A stretch of 64,000 bases of DNA from Zasmidium citrigriseum (Eukaryota; Ascomycota; Dothideomycetes; Mycosphaerellales; Mycosphaerellaceae), in the NCBI GenBank assembly GCA_002786025.1, contig NHNW01000006.1:682001-746000 (forward strand), written 5' to 3'. The notes below the pieces were generated by a model that searched no databases, was not told where the DNA came from, and worked only from the letters and a program-made list of their open reading frames with translations. The translations under genes and the position numbers were made by a program. The stretch's first letter is position 1, and each line of letters starts with the position of its first letter. Positions 1 through 10,894 of the stretch are shown one piece after another.

Positions 1-680
1 GAGCACTGTTAGGGATCAAGTATGCACCGAAGGGTTACCTGCGATCAAGTTATAGTCGAAGAGAGAAGCTAACTCGAGTGTTACCTGTGTTATCTATGTC
101 TTGATGCTCTTTGTTCGCGCCATTCACGAGAGCCTTGTGACTCGCTGTCTCCGTGGGTCATCTTGAGGAGAGCGTTCAGAACTCGTCAAACCGAATACAT
201 TGGGAGAGTCAAGTCTCAGTCGGTAGGAGGACAACGCCCATGGCGGTCTGATCGTGGATTACATCTCAGACAGTTTCGGCTTCGTCAAATCTGCGCCGTA
301 CGAGCTCAATCCAACAAGTCTTCATTGGGTCAACGGTTTCCAGTCACGCCGGAGACACGTAGAAATGTCTGATTTGACTTCTGTTCTTCTGAAAGAGTCC
401 GGGGATGTCGACAGCTGGCCATACGTGGAACTGCAAGTCAGCGAGGGTGCCAAAATCCTTAGTGACTGGTGGATGATACTAAGAAGTTTGTACGCAGTTG
501 AGTGTAGAAAGCAGAAAAGAGTCGACAAGGAGGAAGAAGTACTCGAATTCTGTCCCAACCCGCCCTCCAGTCCTCCGTTGCGGAGACCCTACGCCAAGCC
601 GGAGGTCAACTTCAAGACAACGACCTCCCTCCATTCCCATCTATCCTACCGCCCCATTATTACCCTCCCACACCGCTACG
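1..680. other. Left edge, no gene recognised
   Basis: I see no convincing coding exon here. Open frames overlap each other in several phases and none resembles a known family. The last 150 bases are pyrimidine-rich and lead into the start of the ribosomal protein S16 gene, so at least that part is probably its promoter and 5' leader. Confidence 0.5.
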
Positions 681-1220
681 ATGGTCCTCAAACTCCGCCT
701 CGCCCGCGTCTCCACCCCGGGCGGCGCCAAACGGCACTCCCCCTTCTACAACATCGTCCTCGCCCAAGCGCGCACCGCCCGCGACTCCAAACCGATGGAA
801 GTCCTAGGGACCTACGACCCGATCCCCAAACTCCCCGTCGGCGCGGAACCCGGGAGCAGGAAAGTGAAAGATATCAAGGTGGATGTGAGTCGGGCGAAGT
901 ATTGGTTGGGCGTGGGCGCGCAGCCGAGTGATACGGTTTGGAGGTTGTTGAGTATGGTGAGTTGTGACTGAGTTACGTGGTGGGGGAGAGTGTGGGTGGG
1001 TGCTGATTTGAGGGTGTGGTAGATTGGATTGTTGGAGCCGAAGTATTTGCCGCAGGGACCGCAGACATTGAAGAGTGTGAGGTTTCCTACGCATGTTCCG
1101 AGGGAGAAGAAGGGTGGGAGTGGACGTGTTATGGAGAAGATTGAGAAAGAGGTGCAGGCTGGGAGGTTACGGGATGGGGCGAATGCTGGGACAACTAGTC
1201 CGCAGGATCCAAATGCTTGA
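681..1220 (+). CDS. MRPS16: Mitochondrial small-subunit ribosomal protein bS16m
   Basis: Exons 681-956 and 1023-1220, 157 residues. The 66-nt intron has a GTGAGT donor and a GTGGTAG acceptor and keeps phase 0. The first exon begins MVLKLRLAR and contains the S16 core: the N-terminal strand followed by FYNIVLAQARTARD, then LGTYDPIP and the segment around YWLGVGAQPSDTV. This matches bacterial S16 (RpsP), where the equivalent stretch is R-x-Y-x-I-V-x-D-x-R-x-x-R-D-G. The protein is about twice the length of bacterial S16 because of a basic C-terminal tail, which is usual for fungal mitoribosomal versions. It should act in the mitochondrial 37S subunit. The ATG at 681 is preceded by a pyrimidine- and CAC-rich leader. 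Confidence 0.9.
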
Positions 1221-1498
1221 TAAAAGAGGCAGTGAAAAGTTTGGTGGAATGCGCAAAAAGCCATCCAGGAGATGAAGACTCAAGGATCGCATATACAGAA
1301 ATTCGCCTGCTGAAGCAGGTTGGAGGCACGCCGATACTCAAGACCGCAAGCAGAGCATCTAGCAAGATGATGCCAGTCATGCGGGCGGAACATCGACGTC
1401 TTGAATGGGTGAAGTGCCGCGAGGGCCTGGAAGAGGCTGTATGATAGAGATTTTGCGCAAATACCCAAGAGTGCAAGTGTATAGTACAACATGGCCAG

Positions 1499-1895
1499 AT
1501 GATCACTACAATGCTAGTAAGCAAATCCAAGTGGTGTACATCAACTTACTCTTGCTCTTCTATAGGATGAGAGGAAACAGAGTAAGACAACCTCAATTGA
1601 AAAGGAGCGAGCTGATCAAGCAATCAAGGCGATGTGGGAAGCTACGAAGAAGTACGACATCACTCGTGCGGATGGGATTGGGCGAACACTGCGGAAATTT
1701 GCTTTTCTCCAATACTTGCTCAACTTCTGTGGGATCCTGGCCTATACTGAGCTGTCTGAGCTATGTCAACGGCCTGGAGGTCTCTATCTGCATGCTTTCT
1801 GCACAAGTGGTAAAGGCTTCGTGCACCTTCTGCTCCCTCATCATTCAGACAAACTGCCTCGTCAAGTACCTTCTGAAGCCCTTGTTATTCAATGA
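1499..1895 (+). CDS. Possible small hypothetical protein (uncertain model)
   Basis: Suggested join 1499-1516 and 1566-1895. The intron has a good GTAAGC donor and a CTATAG acceptor. The second exon opens with a charged, helical stretch (DERKQSKTTSIEKERA, then MWEATKKYDITRAD) that reads like protein rather than noise. A second open stretch at 1199-1444 in the same frame also looks coding-like (for example VKSLVECAKSHPGDEDS), but I could not join the two without a stop. The model overlaps the 3' end of the convergent gene at 1845, so the true end may be earlier or the gene may be a decayed remnant. I do not recognise a family. Confidence 0.2.
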
Positions 1896-3380
1896 CCACT
1901 GACCAGTCCGCGCCCCTTCAGGCGTGAATATAGGCGCGAGCTCGAATTTCTCCCATCTCGCATCACTTCCGCCAGCTATCACGTAAATTATAGCACCGTC
2001 GTCGTCATCCTTGATCTCCTTCTCAAACGATATGATTCCTTTGGGCGGTCGACCGGCGGGGTCATTTGGCAGCGGAAGGACAGGGTTCTTGATTCGCTTC
2101 TTGTTGCCGTTCGGTGCAGTCGTCCAGCTGTACGCGGGTCCGCTTTGCCAATGCTGCGTGTCTTCTCCAGTGTAGAAAGGCGCAGACAAAATGCTCCGCA
2201 CGTCTTTGAAGACCTTTGGTGCGAACGGGCTGGCTTTCAACGCGGCCACGGCGGACAACGCCGCGTCTCTGGCAGGCGGTGATGCGGAGGCTGGAGGAGG
2301 CCGAAGTCCATAGTACTCCTGAACGCTACCTTGATAGCCTGTACCAGCGCCTCCACCGATAGCACTCGACGGAGCAGGCGAAGAGCGTCCGGCAGACATC
2401 CCTGACGATGAGTCTTTGACGTAATCAGGTCCGGACAGTCGATGTGCTGCGTACGAGCGAGACTTGCGTTGTTGTTGGTCCCGAGATAAAGCAGCCATTT
2501 CTTCTGCATTGGGCGGCCGTAGATCGAAGATGTGAAGAGTGCCCTTGTCACTCGTGGAGGCCATCCATCTATTGCCAGGGCTGAAGGCGAGACTGTGGAC
2601 TATAGCTTGATCTACGCCTCGACGGAAGTTAGCGAGCTGGTCCAGAGTCGTGGTGTTGTACACATGGTTGAGGGTTCCTTGTTCGCTGGCAGTTGCTAGT
2701 AACGAGCCATCGTGGGACAGTGCAATGCATCGAAGTGGGTGGCTATGGGCTTTGAGGACTCGCTTGCTGCTCGAAGCGCCTGGTTTCAGTGATATTAGCT
2801 GGATTTGTCCTGAGGTCTTTGCAGGTAACACAAGCAGATCATTCGACAGGCAGGCGAGGGCGTAGGTGTTGGCAGCGGTTTGGTAGACGGAATGCGGTTT
2901 GTTTGGAGCTCGAACGGGCTCTGTGTCATCTATCGGCTGTTGGTCGTCATCCAGTGCTTCTTGTGGCGGAGTTGGTAGTTTCGGTGGCTGGATCAACTGA
3001 TACTGAAACAATACAGTCCGCTCTTCCAGTATCACGGCCATCCATCTCGAGGTCAACCTGATTCCTAGGACGGGCTCGTAAAAGTCGAACTTGTTAAGCT
3101 CTCGATCGAGAATTGCGTCCCAGAAGTGCACGACATTTGGACCGCCGTTTCGATTCTTGTGATTGTACACGAATGCGTAGTATCGATCATCCAGGACCTC
3201 GGCGATGAAGATGCCAAGCTCGAAGGGGATGGTCGGTTGATGGGTGGTAAGGCAGTTGTCTGTTCGGAAGAGTCGAAGGCCGTCGTTGAGACCCGTGATG
3301 AAACGGTTGCCTGACGCAGAATAGGAGATCGACAAAACGTTGGTCGTCGCCGCAGGTTGTATAGGCTTTCGCGTATTCAT
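1845..3380 (-). CDS. HSV2: PROPPIN beta-propeller, Hsv2/WIPI3-4 type
   Basis: Single exon of 511 residues. The protein is a WD40-type seven-bladed propeller of the Atg18/Atg21/Hsv2 family, which binds PI3P and PI(3,5)P2 on vacuole, endosome and autophagic membranes. The diagnostic lipid-binding motif FRRG is at residues 252-255 (LANFRRGVDQA), followed by the conserved blade SLAFSPGNRWMASTSDKGT. Blade 1 starts ISYSASGNRFITGLNDGLRLF. The FRRG followed by VD, and the WMASTSDKGT blade, favour the Hsv2 branch over Atg18 (inference). Oddities are an acidic, proline-rich insert near residues 132-165 and a long insert after the FRRG blade (about 290-410) rich in Ser, Gly and Pro, both probably loops. 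It is divergent from the Cdc11 septin gene. Confidence 0.85.
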   Translation of the reverse strand: MNTRKPIQPAATTNVLSISYSASGNRFITGLNDGLRLFRTDNCLTTHQPTIPFELGIFIAEVLDDRYYAFVYNHKNRNGGPNVVHFWDAILDRELNKFDFYEPVLGIRLTSRWMAVILEERTVLFQYQLIQPPKLPTPPQEALDDDQQPIDDTEPVRAPNKPHSVYQTAANTYALACLSNDLLVLPAKTSGQIQLISLKPGASSSKRVLKAHSHPLRCIALSHDGSLLATASEQGTLNHVYNTTTLDQLANFRRGVDQAIVHSLAFSPGNRWMASTSDKGTLHIFDLRPPNAEEMAALSRDQQQRKSRSYAAHRLSGPDYVKDSSSGMSAGRSSPAPSSAIGGGAGTGYQGSVQEYYGLRPPPASASPPARDAALSAVAALKASPFAPKVFKDVRSILSAPFYTGEDTQHWQSGPAYSWTTAPNGNKKRIKNPVLPLPNDPAGRPPKGIISFEKEIKDDDDGAIIYVIAGGSDARWEKFELAPIFTPEGARTGQWSLNNKGFRRYLTRQFV

Positions 3381-4211
3381 GGTGGCGTGGATGGGGAGTT
3401 CGTAGAGTTTCGAAGGGAATCAAAGATGCTCAGACTGGCCGGCAGACAAACAGAATGGAAGTGCGATGCGATCGACGCCTCTTTGTGATTTCGATGGCGC
3501 TCAGCTTGTCATCGTTGAGTCGTCGGAGCAAGCATGTTGGCCTGGCTGCCAAGCAGAAGCCGTAGGTGTAGATGTGCCGATGGTCGGTCTTTGATGGATG
3601 TCGTTGTCGATGCTGGACAAAGACAGTCTCAGGTCGTGATCATTCCTGGCGGAGGTCGATGGAAGCTGTCTCTCACACCAACCAACCTGACCATGTCGTC
3701 CTTCACTGTCACGAGGCACGTCGGCGTGGTGAAGGCGGCGGCTCCACAAAAAATGAGCCGTTGGGGGCGCCTGCCAATCGGTGCCAGCCGAGCGCCAAGG
3801 CCTGATCCCTGCAGAACCCCTTTGCGACTTCCTCCAGCATTCGCGGTCCACAGCAGCTGCCCGTCTTGCGCGTTGCCAGCATTGCAGTCCTCGCCGCTTC
3901 GCTCGTTTCGACCTCATCTCGACTCTCCATCACCACGACCAAGTCTGCGAGACCATCCAACAGACGCACGTGAGACTCCAGGTGAGTGCATCCATCGTCC
4001 GCGCAAGCCATTGGAGGCGGTGGAAGGCAACGTGGACACGAACCACCTCCCGCCATCAACCCATTCCATCCCATTGGCACGCAATACACACATTAATTCG
4101 ATACTGACGGGCATTGGAACAGTGCTCGCTGATTAATACCAACCCTTTCCAACAACCAACCGAGGAACACCGCACAGGATAGCCTCCGTGCGCGCCGACT
4201 CACCCGCCAGC
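3381..4211. promoter_or_regulatory. Divergent promoter region between PROPPIN and septin genes
   Basis: About 830 bases between two start codons on opposite strands. Several open frames of 60-200 codons cross it on both strands, but they overlap one another, are Ser/Arg/Pro-rich and resemble nothing, so I read the region as promoter and 5' leaders. The final 130 bases are CA- and CCA-rich, typical of a fungal leader upstream of a highly expressed gene. Confidence 0.5.
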
Positions 4212-5440
4212 ATGTCTACCTCCACATCCGCTATCAAGCTGCGCCGCAAGAAGAATGTCAAGAAGGGAATCCAGTTCTGCTTGATGGTCTGCGGTGCCTC
4301 AGGAACTGGCCGCACCACCTTCGTCAACACTCTCTGCGGCCGACAGGTCCTCACCCCGCTCGACGCCGACGACCCAACCACCGCACATCTCGAAGAGGGC
4401 GTCAAGATCAAGCCCGTCACTGTGGAATTGGAGCTGGATGAGGAGGGCACACGAGTGTCGTTGACCATCGTCGACACCCCTGGTTTTGGCGATAGCATCG
4501 ACAACGAGGCCTCCTTCAGCGAGATTTCGAGCTATCTCGAGCGTCAATATGATGACATCTTGGCAGAGGAGAGCAGAATCAAGCGTAACCCACGTTTCAG
4601 GGACAACAGGGTTCACGTGCTGCTCTACTTTGTCCAGCCAACTGGTGCGCTGCTTGAGAAACTCACCCTACCCACACAATACTGACGTGCTTCCCAGGTC
4701 ACGGTCTCCGCGAACTCGACATTGAGCTTATGCGCCGCCTCAGCCCTCGTGTCAATGTCATACCTGTCATTGGCAAGGCCGACTCCCTCACGCCATTGGA
4801 ACTCGCCGAGAGCAAAAAGCTGATCATGGAGGATATCGAGCACTACCGCATCCCCGTCTACAACTTCCCATACGACGTTGAGGAGGATGATGAGGACACT
4901 GTTGAGGAGAATGCTGAGCTGCGCGGCTTGATGCCTTTTGCAATTGTTGGATCCGACGACATCCTCGAGCTGGACGGTAAGCGCGTCCGTGCTCGTCAGT
5001 ACCCATGGGGTGTTGTCGAGGTCGAGAACCCAAGACACTCCGACTTCCTCGCCATTCGATCTGCCCTGCTCCACTCGCATTTGGCCGACTTGAAGGAGAT
5101 CACCCACGACTTCCTCTACGAAAACTACCGTACCGAGAAGCTGTCCAAGAGCGTCGCAACCAACGAGGGCTCCGGCATGAACACCGAAGGCGATTCGCTC
5201 GACCCACAGTCTCTTGCGTCGCAGTCTGTGCGTCTCAAGGAAGAGCAACTCCGTAGAGAGGAGGAGAAGCTGCGTGAAATCGAGGTCAAGGTGCAGCGTG
5301 AGATCAACGAGAAGCGTCAAGAGCTGCTGGCTCGTGAGTCTCAGCTCAAGGAGCTCGAGAGCCGGATGGTTCGGGAGCAAACGCCAAGCCAGCCTACTGT
5401 CCACGAGGATGATGAGACCGAAGCTGGTGCTGCGCACTAG
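4212..5440 (+). CDS. CDC11: Septin, Cdc11/AspA type
   Basis: Exons 4212-4644 and 4698-5440, 391 residues; the 53-nt intron interrupts the codon between PT and GHGL. Septins are GTP-binding proteins that polymerise into rods, filaments and rings at septa and hyphal tips. In order: a polybasic lipid-binding stretch RRKKNVKK (residues 11-18), the P-loop GASGTGRTT (28-36), the switch motif DTPGFG, the G4-like motif GKAD, the septin unique element around YPWGVVEVEN, and a C-terminal coiled coil of about 55 residues rich in EEKLREIEVKV-type heptads. The start KLRRKKNVKKGIQFCLMV and the short C-terminus match the Cdc11 class rather than Cdc3, Cdc10 or Cdc12. An upstream in-frame GTG exists at 4188, but the ATG at 4212 is the natural start. 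Confidence 0.93.
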
Positions 5441-6645
5441 AACGGCTTGGTCTTGTCAAAGATGGCTTTGCAGAGATCGCGAGTACAAGGGGAAGAATGA
5501 TAAAGGTGTGCATCGATGCGTATTGCTCTCAGCCGAGATATGGCATCTAATTTTGAGGGCACGGATGACAGGACCTAGACGACAGCTTCGACAAACCATA
5601 CAGGCCGTCAGTCCCAGGACCTTCCAGCCTCCCCGAAGAGACTTTCCTTTGTTGCTCGAGCGTGCTGTACTGGCGGGTGAATGGGTATTTGGAGTGGAAG
5701 CGAAAAGCAGCAATACCCAGTCGTGTCGTGTATCTACCAATTTTGTTTGTAGCATTGGAATTCTTGGTAATATTGCTTGACATGTCTGTCTTCTTCACGT
5801 GCCTCCGATCGACAGCTCGTTGTCCTTCATTGAGTTCACGCCAAGCTTTGTCGTCAACCTCACGCTATCGACATCACCTGTGGAGCCCAGACATCCCGAA
5901 TCTTCCGCGCTCGCAGCGAAGTCGCGCACTCAATCGTCGACTCCATGCCCGACGAAGGAATCGCGCTGACCCCATGCAGACGACGACAAACGACGACATC
6001 GAGTTACAAAGAAGCGTTGGGGAAGAACACAGCGCAAGAGTCAGAAGTCAAACTCCCGACGACGATATCGGCAGGCATCCGAACCGCATCCGCCGGAACA
6101 GGCATTATTTCTTTGCTCGGCGGGGGCACGTACCCGTCTGGTCTGTCGACATGATTAAGCGGTCTGCCGATGTTTCCACGCGGACGCGTCACTGGAAGTT
6201 TTCTCTCTGCTTCCTCTGCTGCTTACGTCGGACAGCAGACGCTGTTCTGCAGTTACGAATGCCCACTCATGCCGACGTTGGTGGATTTAGAAACCCCAAG
6301 AGACCCACCCACCTGTCGCATCTGGTTCTCTCCGTTTCGTGTTGATGGAAAGGCACCCGGATCTGCTTAATGTGGGCCTGGCAACTGGGATACGGATACC
6401 GATAGGGGTAATCGGCGGAGTGACGTGGGTGCTTCTTTTTTGTTTGGTAGGTTCTGTCGTGAACTTCTGTTCGTCTTGACTTTCTTTTCTATCTTTATTT
6501 GCTTCGCTGGTCTTCTGCTGCAGGGCAAACGACGGGCCTCTTGGCCTGGGTTTCTTATCTACATCTCTCGTGATTGTCGGTCGCTACTGGTGGTCCTTGG
6601 AAGATTCTATTGGTTTGAGGTTGCTGAGGGGCGAGAGGGTATATC
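5441..6645. other. Intergenic, mostly septin 3' UTR and aquaglyceroporin upstream region
   Basis: Nothing recognisable. An open stretch on the plus strand ending at 6154 contains a coding-like segment (FRARSEVAHSIVDSMPDEG), but it lacks a convincing start or splice partners. At 6440-6520 there is a strongly pyrimidine-rich run ending in CTGCAG, which looks like an intron 3' end. The aquaglyceroporin gene may therefore have a spliced 5' leader here. Confidence 0.35.
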
Positions 6646-8890
6646 ATGGATTCGGGAAAAGGTATGGAAGAATTGTGGTGTTTGATATGGATGATTTGAT
6701 TCGGGAGGGTTTGCTGACTGTTGACACAGGCAAGGAGAACGAGAATGAAATTGAGATGCAGGAGAGGGAAAGGGAGAGGACGAGGCCTCGATCAAGAGTA
6801 AGGACCGCACTATCCACATCCATGCTTTAGGTTGAAGTAATCTAACATGGGCAAAGTCAGAGGCTGTACCTTCGAGGAGGGATGATCGCCTGTCTCCAAA
6901 CGCTGCAGAGACGGGTCGACAAAGAACATCTGGAGATGGAGCAGACAACGGGGCGGACCAACCGCATAGTATGCCGCGGCGGGCGGCAACGTTGATGGAT
7001 CGGGATTATCATTCACCACGAAGAGCCGCAACGACTGCATTTCCAGACTTTGAAGAAGCTGGTTCGCAAAGTCTACGACGACGAAGCACAGCTATGTCTC
7101 GCCGAACCGCTCGCATTAGCACTGCTGCCAACAGAACCAGAATGAACACGGTTGGACAAGCAGGACTCGATGACGGACCGCAACTCAGGCAGGCCCATGA
7201 GAACTACGTCCATCCAGGCTATGCAGAGCTCAACCCTTCGTACGAACAGCCCGCCAGTGTGAAACCAGTATGGAGTTTGGCAAAGCCCCTCCCACGTGTG
7301 ATCCGACCTGGAATGGTACCCACACAGTCTGAGGTAGATGGAATCCAGAAAGGACCGCAACTCCCACGCCAGAATACCGCAAAGGTCGGCGCAGATGTCG
7401 ACCCGATGGATCTCGAGGAAGGTAGGATTGAGCCAACAGTCAACCCAGCCAAGCTTTCAGCGCAGCTGAAGGACTCCAGGGCGCAGAGAGAGACCAACTT
7501 CGTTAGTAGCATCCAACGTCGGGGCACGACGCTCTCGACCCGGCCTACGAGAGCGTCTTCGACGGCTTCTCAGACGGCCGGGAGGAGACCACGAGGATCC
7601 AGCTGGGCGTCGCAAAGGCCCATGACACCGGCTCAGGAGGGAGATGAGCCAGTGCAAGAAGGTGGAGATGATGGAAAGAAGAGACCGGGTGATCAGCTGG
7701 ATGTGCCGCAGAGCGACGATCAGGCGACAAGGCTTTCACTACAGCGAAGTGGAGAAGATCGTCTCGATACCATTCCTGAACACCACGAAGCAGCGACACC
7801 ACGAAAGTCCACCGAGACAGATGACTCGGCACGCACTGTTCGCCCAGAAGACGATCCTGAAATCTACCCCGAGTACGCAGACAAGCTCGAAAACATCCTC
7901 CAGGGCGAAAACCCTCCCCTCTTCGACGAGATCCATAACAACCACACCTCCTGGTCTGTCGTCCGGACGCAATACCGCGAATTCCTCGCCGAGCTCCTCG
8001 CAGTCTTCATCCAACTCACTCTAGGTTTCTGCTCCGACACCTCCGCCACCCTAACGAGCACCGCCAACGCCAACACAACCGCCTGGGCCTGGGGCTTCGC
8101 AACAATGATAGGAATCTACATCTCCGGTGGCATCTCCGGCGCCCACCTCAACCCAGCCATCACCATCGCCCTCTGGTTCTACCGGGGCTTCCCCAAACGC
8201 AAAATGATCCCCTACTTCTCCGCCCAATTCCTAGGAGCTTTCATCGCCGCCCTAACATCCTACGGTCTCTACCTCGCCTCAATTCAAGCCTACAACGCCA
8301 CCAACGATCCGATAAAAATCGTCAACGGCTTCGTAACGAGTCTGAGATATAATTATATTGATGCAGCAACAGCCTTCTTCAACGAATTCCTCGGCACAGC
8401 AATCCTCTCCGCCACCGTCCTCGCCCTCGGCGATGACCAAAACGCCCCACCAGGAGCCGGCACAAACGCCCTGATCATAGGCCTCGTAATCACAGCGCTC
8501 AACTTCGGATTCGCGTACCAAACCGGCGCAGCCATGAACCCCTCTCGAGACTTCGGGCCTCGACTCGCTCTCCTCGCACTAGGCTATGGAAAGGACTTAT
8601 TCACGAATCCGTATTGGTTTTATGGACCCTGGGCGGGCAGTGTTTGTGGGGCTATGGTTGGCGCGGCGCTTTATGATGTTTGTATTTTTACGGGGGGCGA
8701 GAGTCCGGTTAATTATCCTTGGACGAGGACGAAGAGGAGTTGGAGGAAGGGGAAGGCGAAGTGGGGAAGGAGGGTTAGGAGGGCGGGGGCTAGGGTTGGG
8801 GTTAGAGGGAAGAGGTGGAGGGAGGAGGAGGAGGGGGATCAGAGGTGGAGGGCTTGGGGGTTGGAGCCTGTTGATGATCGGAGGCAATAG
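6646..8890 (+). CDS. Fps1-like aquaglyceroporin with long cytosolic N-terminus
   Basis: Proposed exons 6646-6661, 6730-6797 and 6863-8890, 703 residues, MIP family. The reading frame is clearly coding upstream of the ATG at 6971 (EAVPSRRDDRLSPN), which forces upstream exons. Intron 1 has GTATGG and ACACAG ends with a GCTGAC branch site; intron 2 has GTAAGG and only keeps frame if the second AG of CAGAG is used. About 390 mostly disordered Arg/Ser-rich residues precede six membrane helices. The two pore motifs are HLNPAIT (NPA at 458-460) and MNPSRDFGPR (NPS at 587-589). The Asp in NPSRD is typical of glycerol-conducting members, so glycerol flux and osmoregulation are likely. The C-terminal tail is very basic. 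The 5' exons are my inference. Confidence 0.8.
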
Positions 8891-9303
8891 GAGGGATTTG
8901 AAGGATACAGCTGATAGAGATAGAGACGATGTGATGATATGGGTAATTGTTTGTGAGCTGAGAGTTTCAAGTGCTTACCATTTTTTTTATCCGCTTTCAT
9001 ATATGCCCCAACGCCGAGCAGTTTAGATTTATCACGCACGTCTGCTCACCCTTGCAGCATGCCACTCACCCTTAGTCATACATATTACGCATATCCCATT
9101 TCCCTGATTGCCCATTCCATTACCCTTGTTGGTCGCCAAAGCAACACGGTCGACGCACAGCGCCTTTGACCTTGTTCCTCAACTTACCGCGGTTAGTGCG
9201 GCACTTCTTCAACTCAATCTTGGTCCTCAGACATTCAGAAGCAGCTCTTGATCTTCCCAACGTAGATGTAGCGCCCCTTGATCTCACTCTCCGTTCGCGG
9301 TCT
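8891..9303. other. Convergent intergenic region with a small local repeat
   Basis: This lies between two convergent genes. A segment matching the tail of the gene at 9304-10029 (agatcaagaa...gctgcttctga on the minus strand) occurs twice within about 100 bases (near 9230-9260 and 9300-9345). This suggests a small tandem duplication around that gene's stop codon. No further gene is visible. Confidence 0.35.
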
Positions 9304-10029
9304 TCAGAAGCAGCGCAGTCCACGCAAAGCGTTCTTGATCTTCTTCATCGAGACACTGCCGTTTGCATGGCGCTCATCCATCATTTCGGTTCTAACTTCC
9401 CTCTGTCGTACGACCTGCCGCGATCTTACCTCGCACATGAAACATCGGCAGCTAGTCGCAGTGCGCTGATTCAGGGCCGCGGGCAGGCGATCATACACAC
9501 GCCGGCGCTGAGCTGCGTTGCCGGCCCGCAGTGTTGCGTTCATGGCTGCGATCTCGCTTGTGTCGATGCCACGCCTATTCACCGCGAAACGGCCATCATG
9601 GAGAAGAGTGGCGTACGAACTGGCGTTGACGAGTGTAAGAGTTGAGCTGTCGTCCCAGTCGCGAGTGTCGAGGTAGTGACTTGAAGTGTTTTGCGCAGGT
9701 GCATCGTCGTTGCCTTCGAGTCGGGCGAGGGCATCGACATGAACGTGTGGGACCCATTCGGGGGTGGAAGTGGAGGTGTCTGAGGTTGTTTCCGTGCCGA
9801 ATGTGTCTGAGCTGCCTTCGGACGTGACTCCGTCCGAGCTTGAATCTGTCGTTGCCGCCATTTCGTGCTCGTGATATATGTCTCGCTCGTGGTATGGAGA
9901 TTCTGAGAAGTCGCCGGTGATTCCGTTGTACTCGGCGCTATGGCGATACGGCCAGTAGCTTGGGTACGTTGAGGTGCCGCTCTGCCGAAGTGGTCGCTGC
10001 GGCGTCATGGCTTGGGTGCCTGTTGCCAT
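9304..10029 (-). CDS. Hypothetical protein, lineage-specific
   Basis: Uninterrupted 241-residue frame starting MATGTQAMTPQRPLRQ. I do not recognise a family. The first half is low-complexity, rich in Ser, Thr, Asp and Glu (for example SDTFGTETTSDTSTSTPEW). The second half is better ordered: a segment around LDTRDWDDSSTLTLVNASSY, then ATLLHDGRFAVNRRG, an alanine-rich helix (SEIAAMNATLRAGNAAQRRRV) and a basic C-terminus containing CRCFMC. There is no signal peptide or membrane segment. The gene is divergent from the acid phosphatase gene at 10895. A nucleotide repeat around the stop codon suggests the C-terminus is evolving. An unrecognised intron is possible. Confidence 0.45.
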   Translation of the reverse strand: MATGTQAMTPQRPLRQSGTSTYPSYWPYRHSAEYNGITGDFSESPYHERDIYHEHEMAATTDSSSDGVTSEGSSDTFGTETTSDTSTSTPEWVPHVHVDALARLEGNDDAPAQNTSSHYLDTRDWDDSSTLTLVNASSYATLLHDGRFAVNRRGIDTSEIAAMNATLRAGNAAQRRRVYDRLPAALNQRTATSCRCFMCEVRSRQVVRQREVRTEMMDERHANGSVSMKKIKNALRGLRCF

Positions 10030-10894
10030 GTCGAGGGTGTCTTGATGTGCCTGGAGTTCGCTTGGCGAGAACAGCTAGAGGTTAGTAAAGAAGGTCAACG
10101 CCCTGGTCTGCAGAAAATATGTGAAACGAAAGTGAGTTGCGCAAAGAAAGTGAGGAAATTCTGCGGGCTGCAAGTGAGACACAAGCAAAGCATACTTATC
10201 AAAATGCCCGACACAGCTTGGCAGTCTTGGTGTGTGTCGTGGTGCAGCCGACAACGCACGTCGTTGAGACCAAAGACATAGAGAGAGGTGGATGAGGTCT
10301 TTGTGATCGGAGGGCGAGGAAGTGAAGTCAGGTCGACCGCCAAACTAGGCAGTCGCGGGGAACAGTCATCCGATGCGGTTTGTCGCTTCCGCTGCTGGCT
10401 TTAGAGCGTGTCGCATGTGATCGTCCACGTGGTGTCGTGATGTTTCAAGGGCTTGGCGTAGCATGTGATAGTTGTCCAGGAAGGCGCGCTCAGAGTAGTG
10501 AGACTTCTCGCAGGATTGGCTTTTGGTGGCTTGGTTGCGAGCACAAGGAATCCGAATGCTCTCCTCTTGAGCATGTGTTGCATAAGAGATGTCGATGGAA
10601 GAGAGGTGAGGTGATGTTCTTCACGACAAGGTTCAAGGTGGGTCTGGGGCCAAAGCTTCATCCCACCAAGCTCGTCATTGCTGGCTCGAGCGCGAAGCCA
10701 AACGAGTTGCTCGCTCCTCTTCTTCTTCGGCATCACCATCGTTTGCCCGGTTCCTGACGTAACGATTGCAAGCTTCCAGGAACGCTTCCAAGATTTGGTT
10801 GTTGGTATGTCTACTAGCAGAGGTCTGTAAGTGAAGTCTTCTTCCCTTCTCACGCCTCTCCCCCATTCTTCCTTCGTCCTCCAAGCTCCTCAGG
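10030..10894. promoter_or_regulatory. Divergent intergenic region
   Basis: About 865 bases between the hypothetical gene and the phosphatase gene. A minus-strand open frame of 150 codons (ending near 10401) has no recognisable content and I treat it as chance. The last 60 bases before 10895 are a CT-rich leader, consistent with the phosphatase promoter. Confidence 0.4.

Noticed and set aside
3534..4136. 200-codon plus-strand frame upstream of the septin
   Set aside because: Ser/Pro/His/Arg-rich with several overlapping frames on both strands; better explained as promoter and leader.
5662..6345. 227-codon plus-strand frame after the septin
   Set aside because: Arg/His/Thr-rich, overlapping other frames, with no family motif; kept only as a remark in the intergenic entry.
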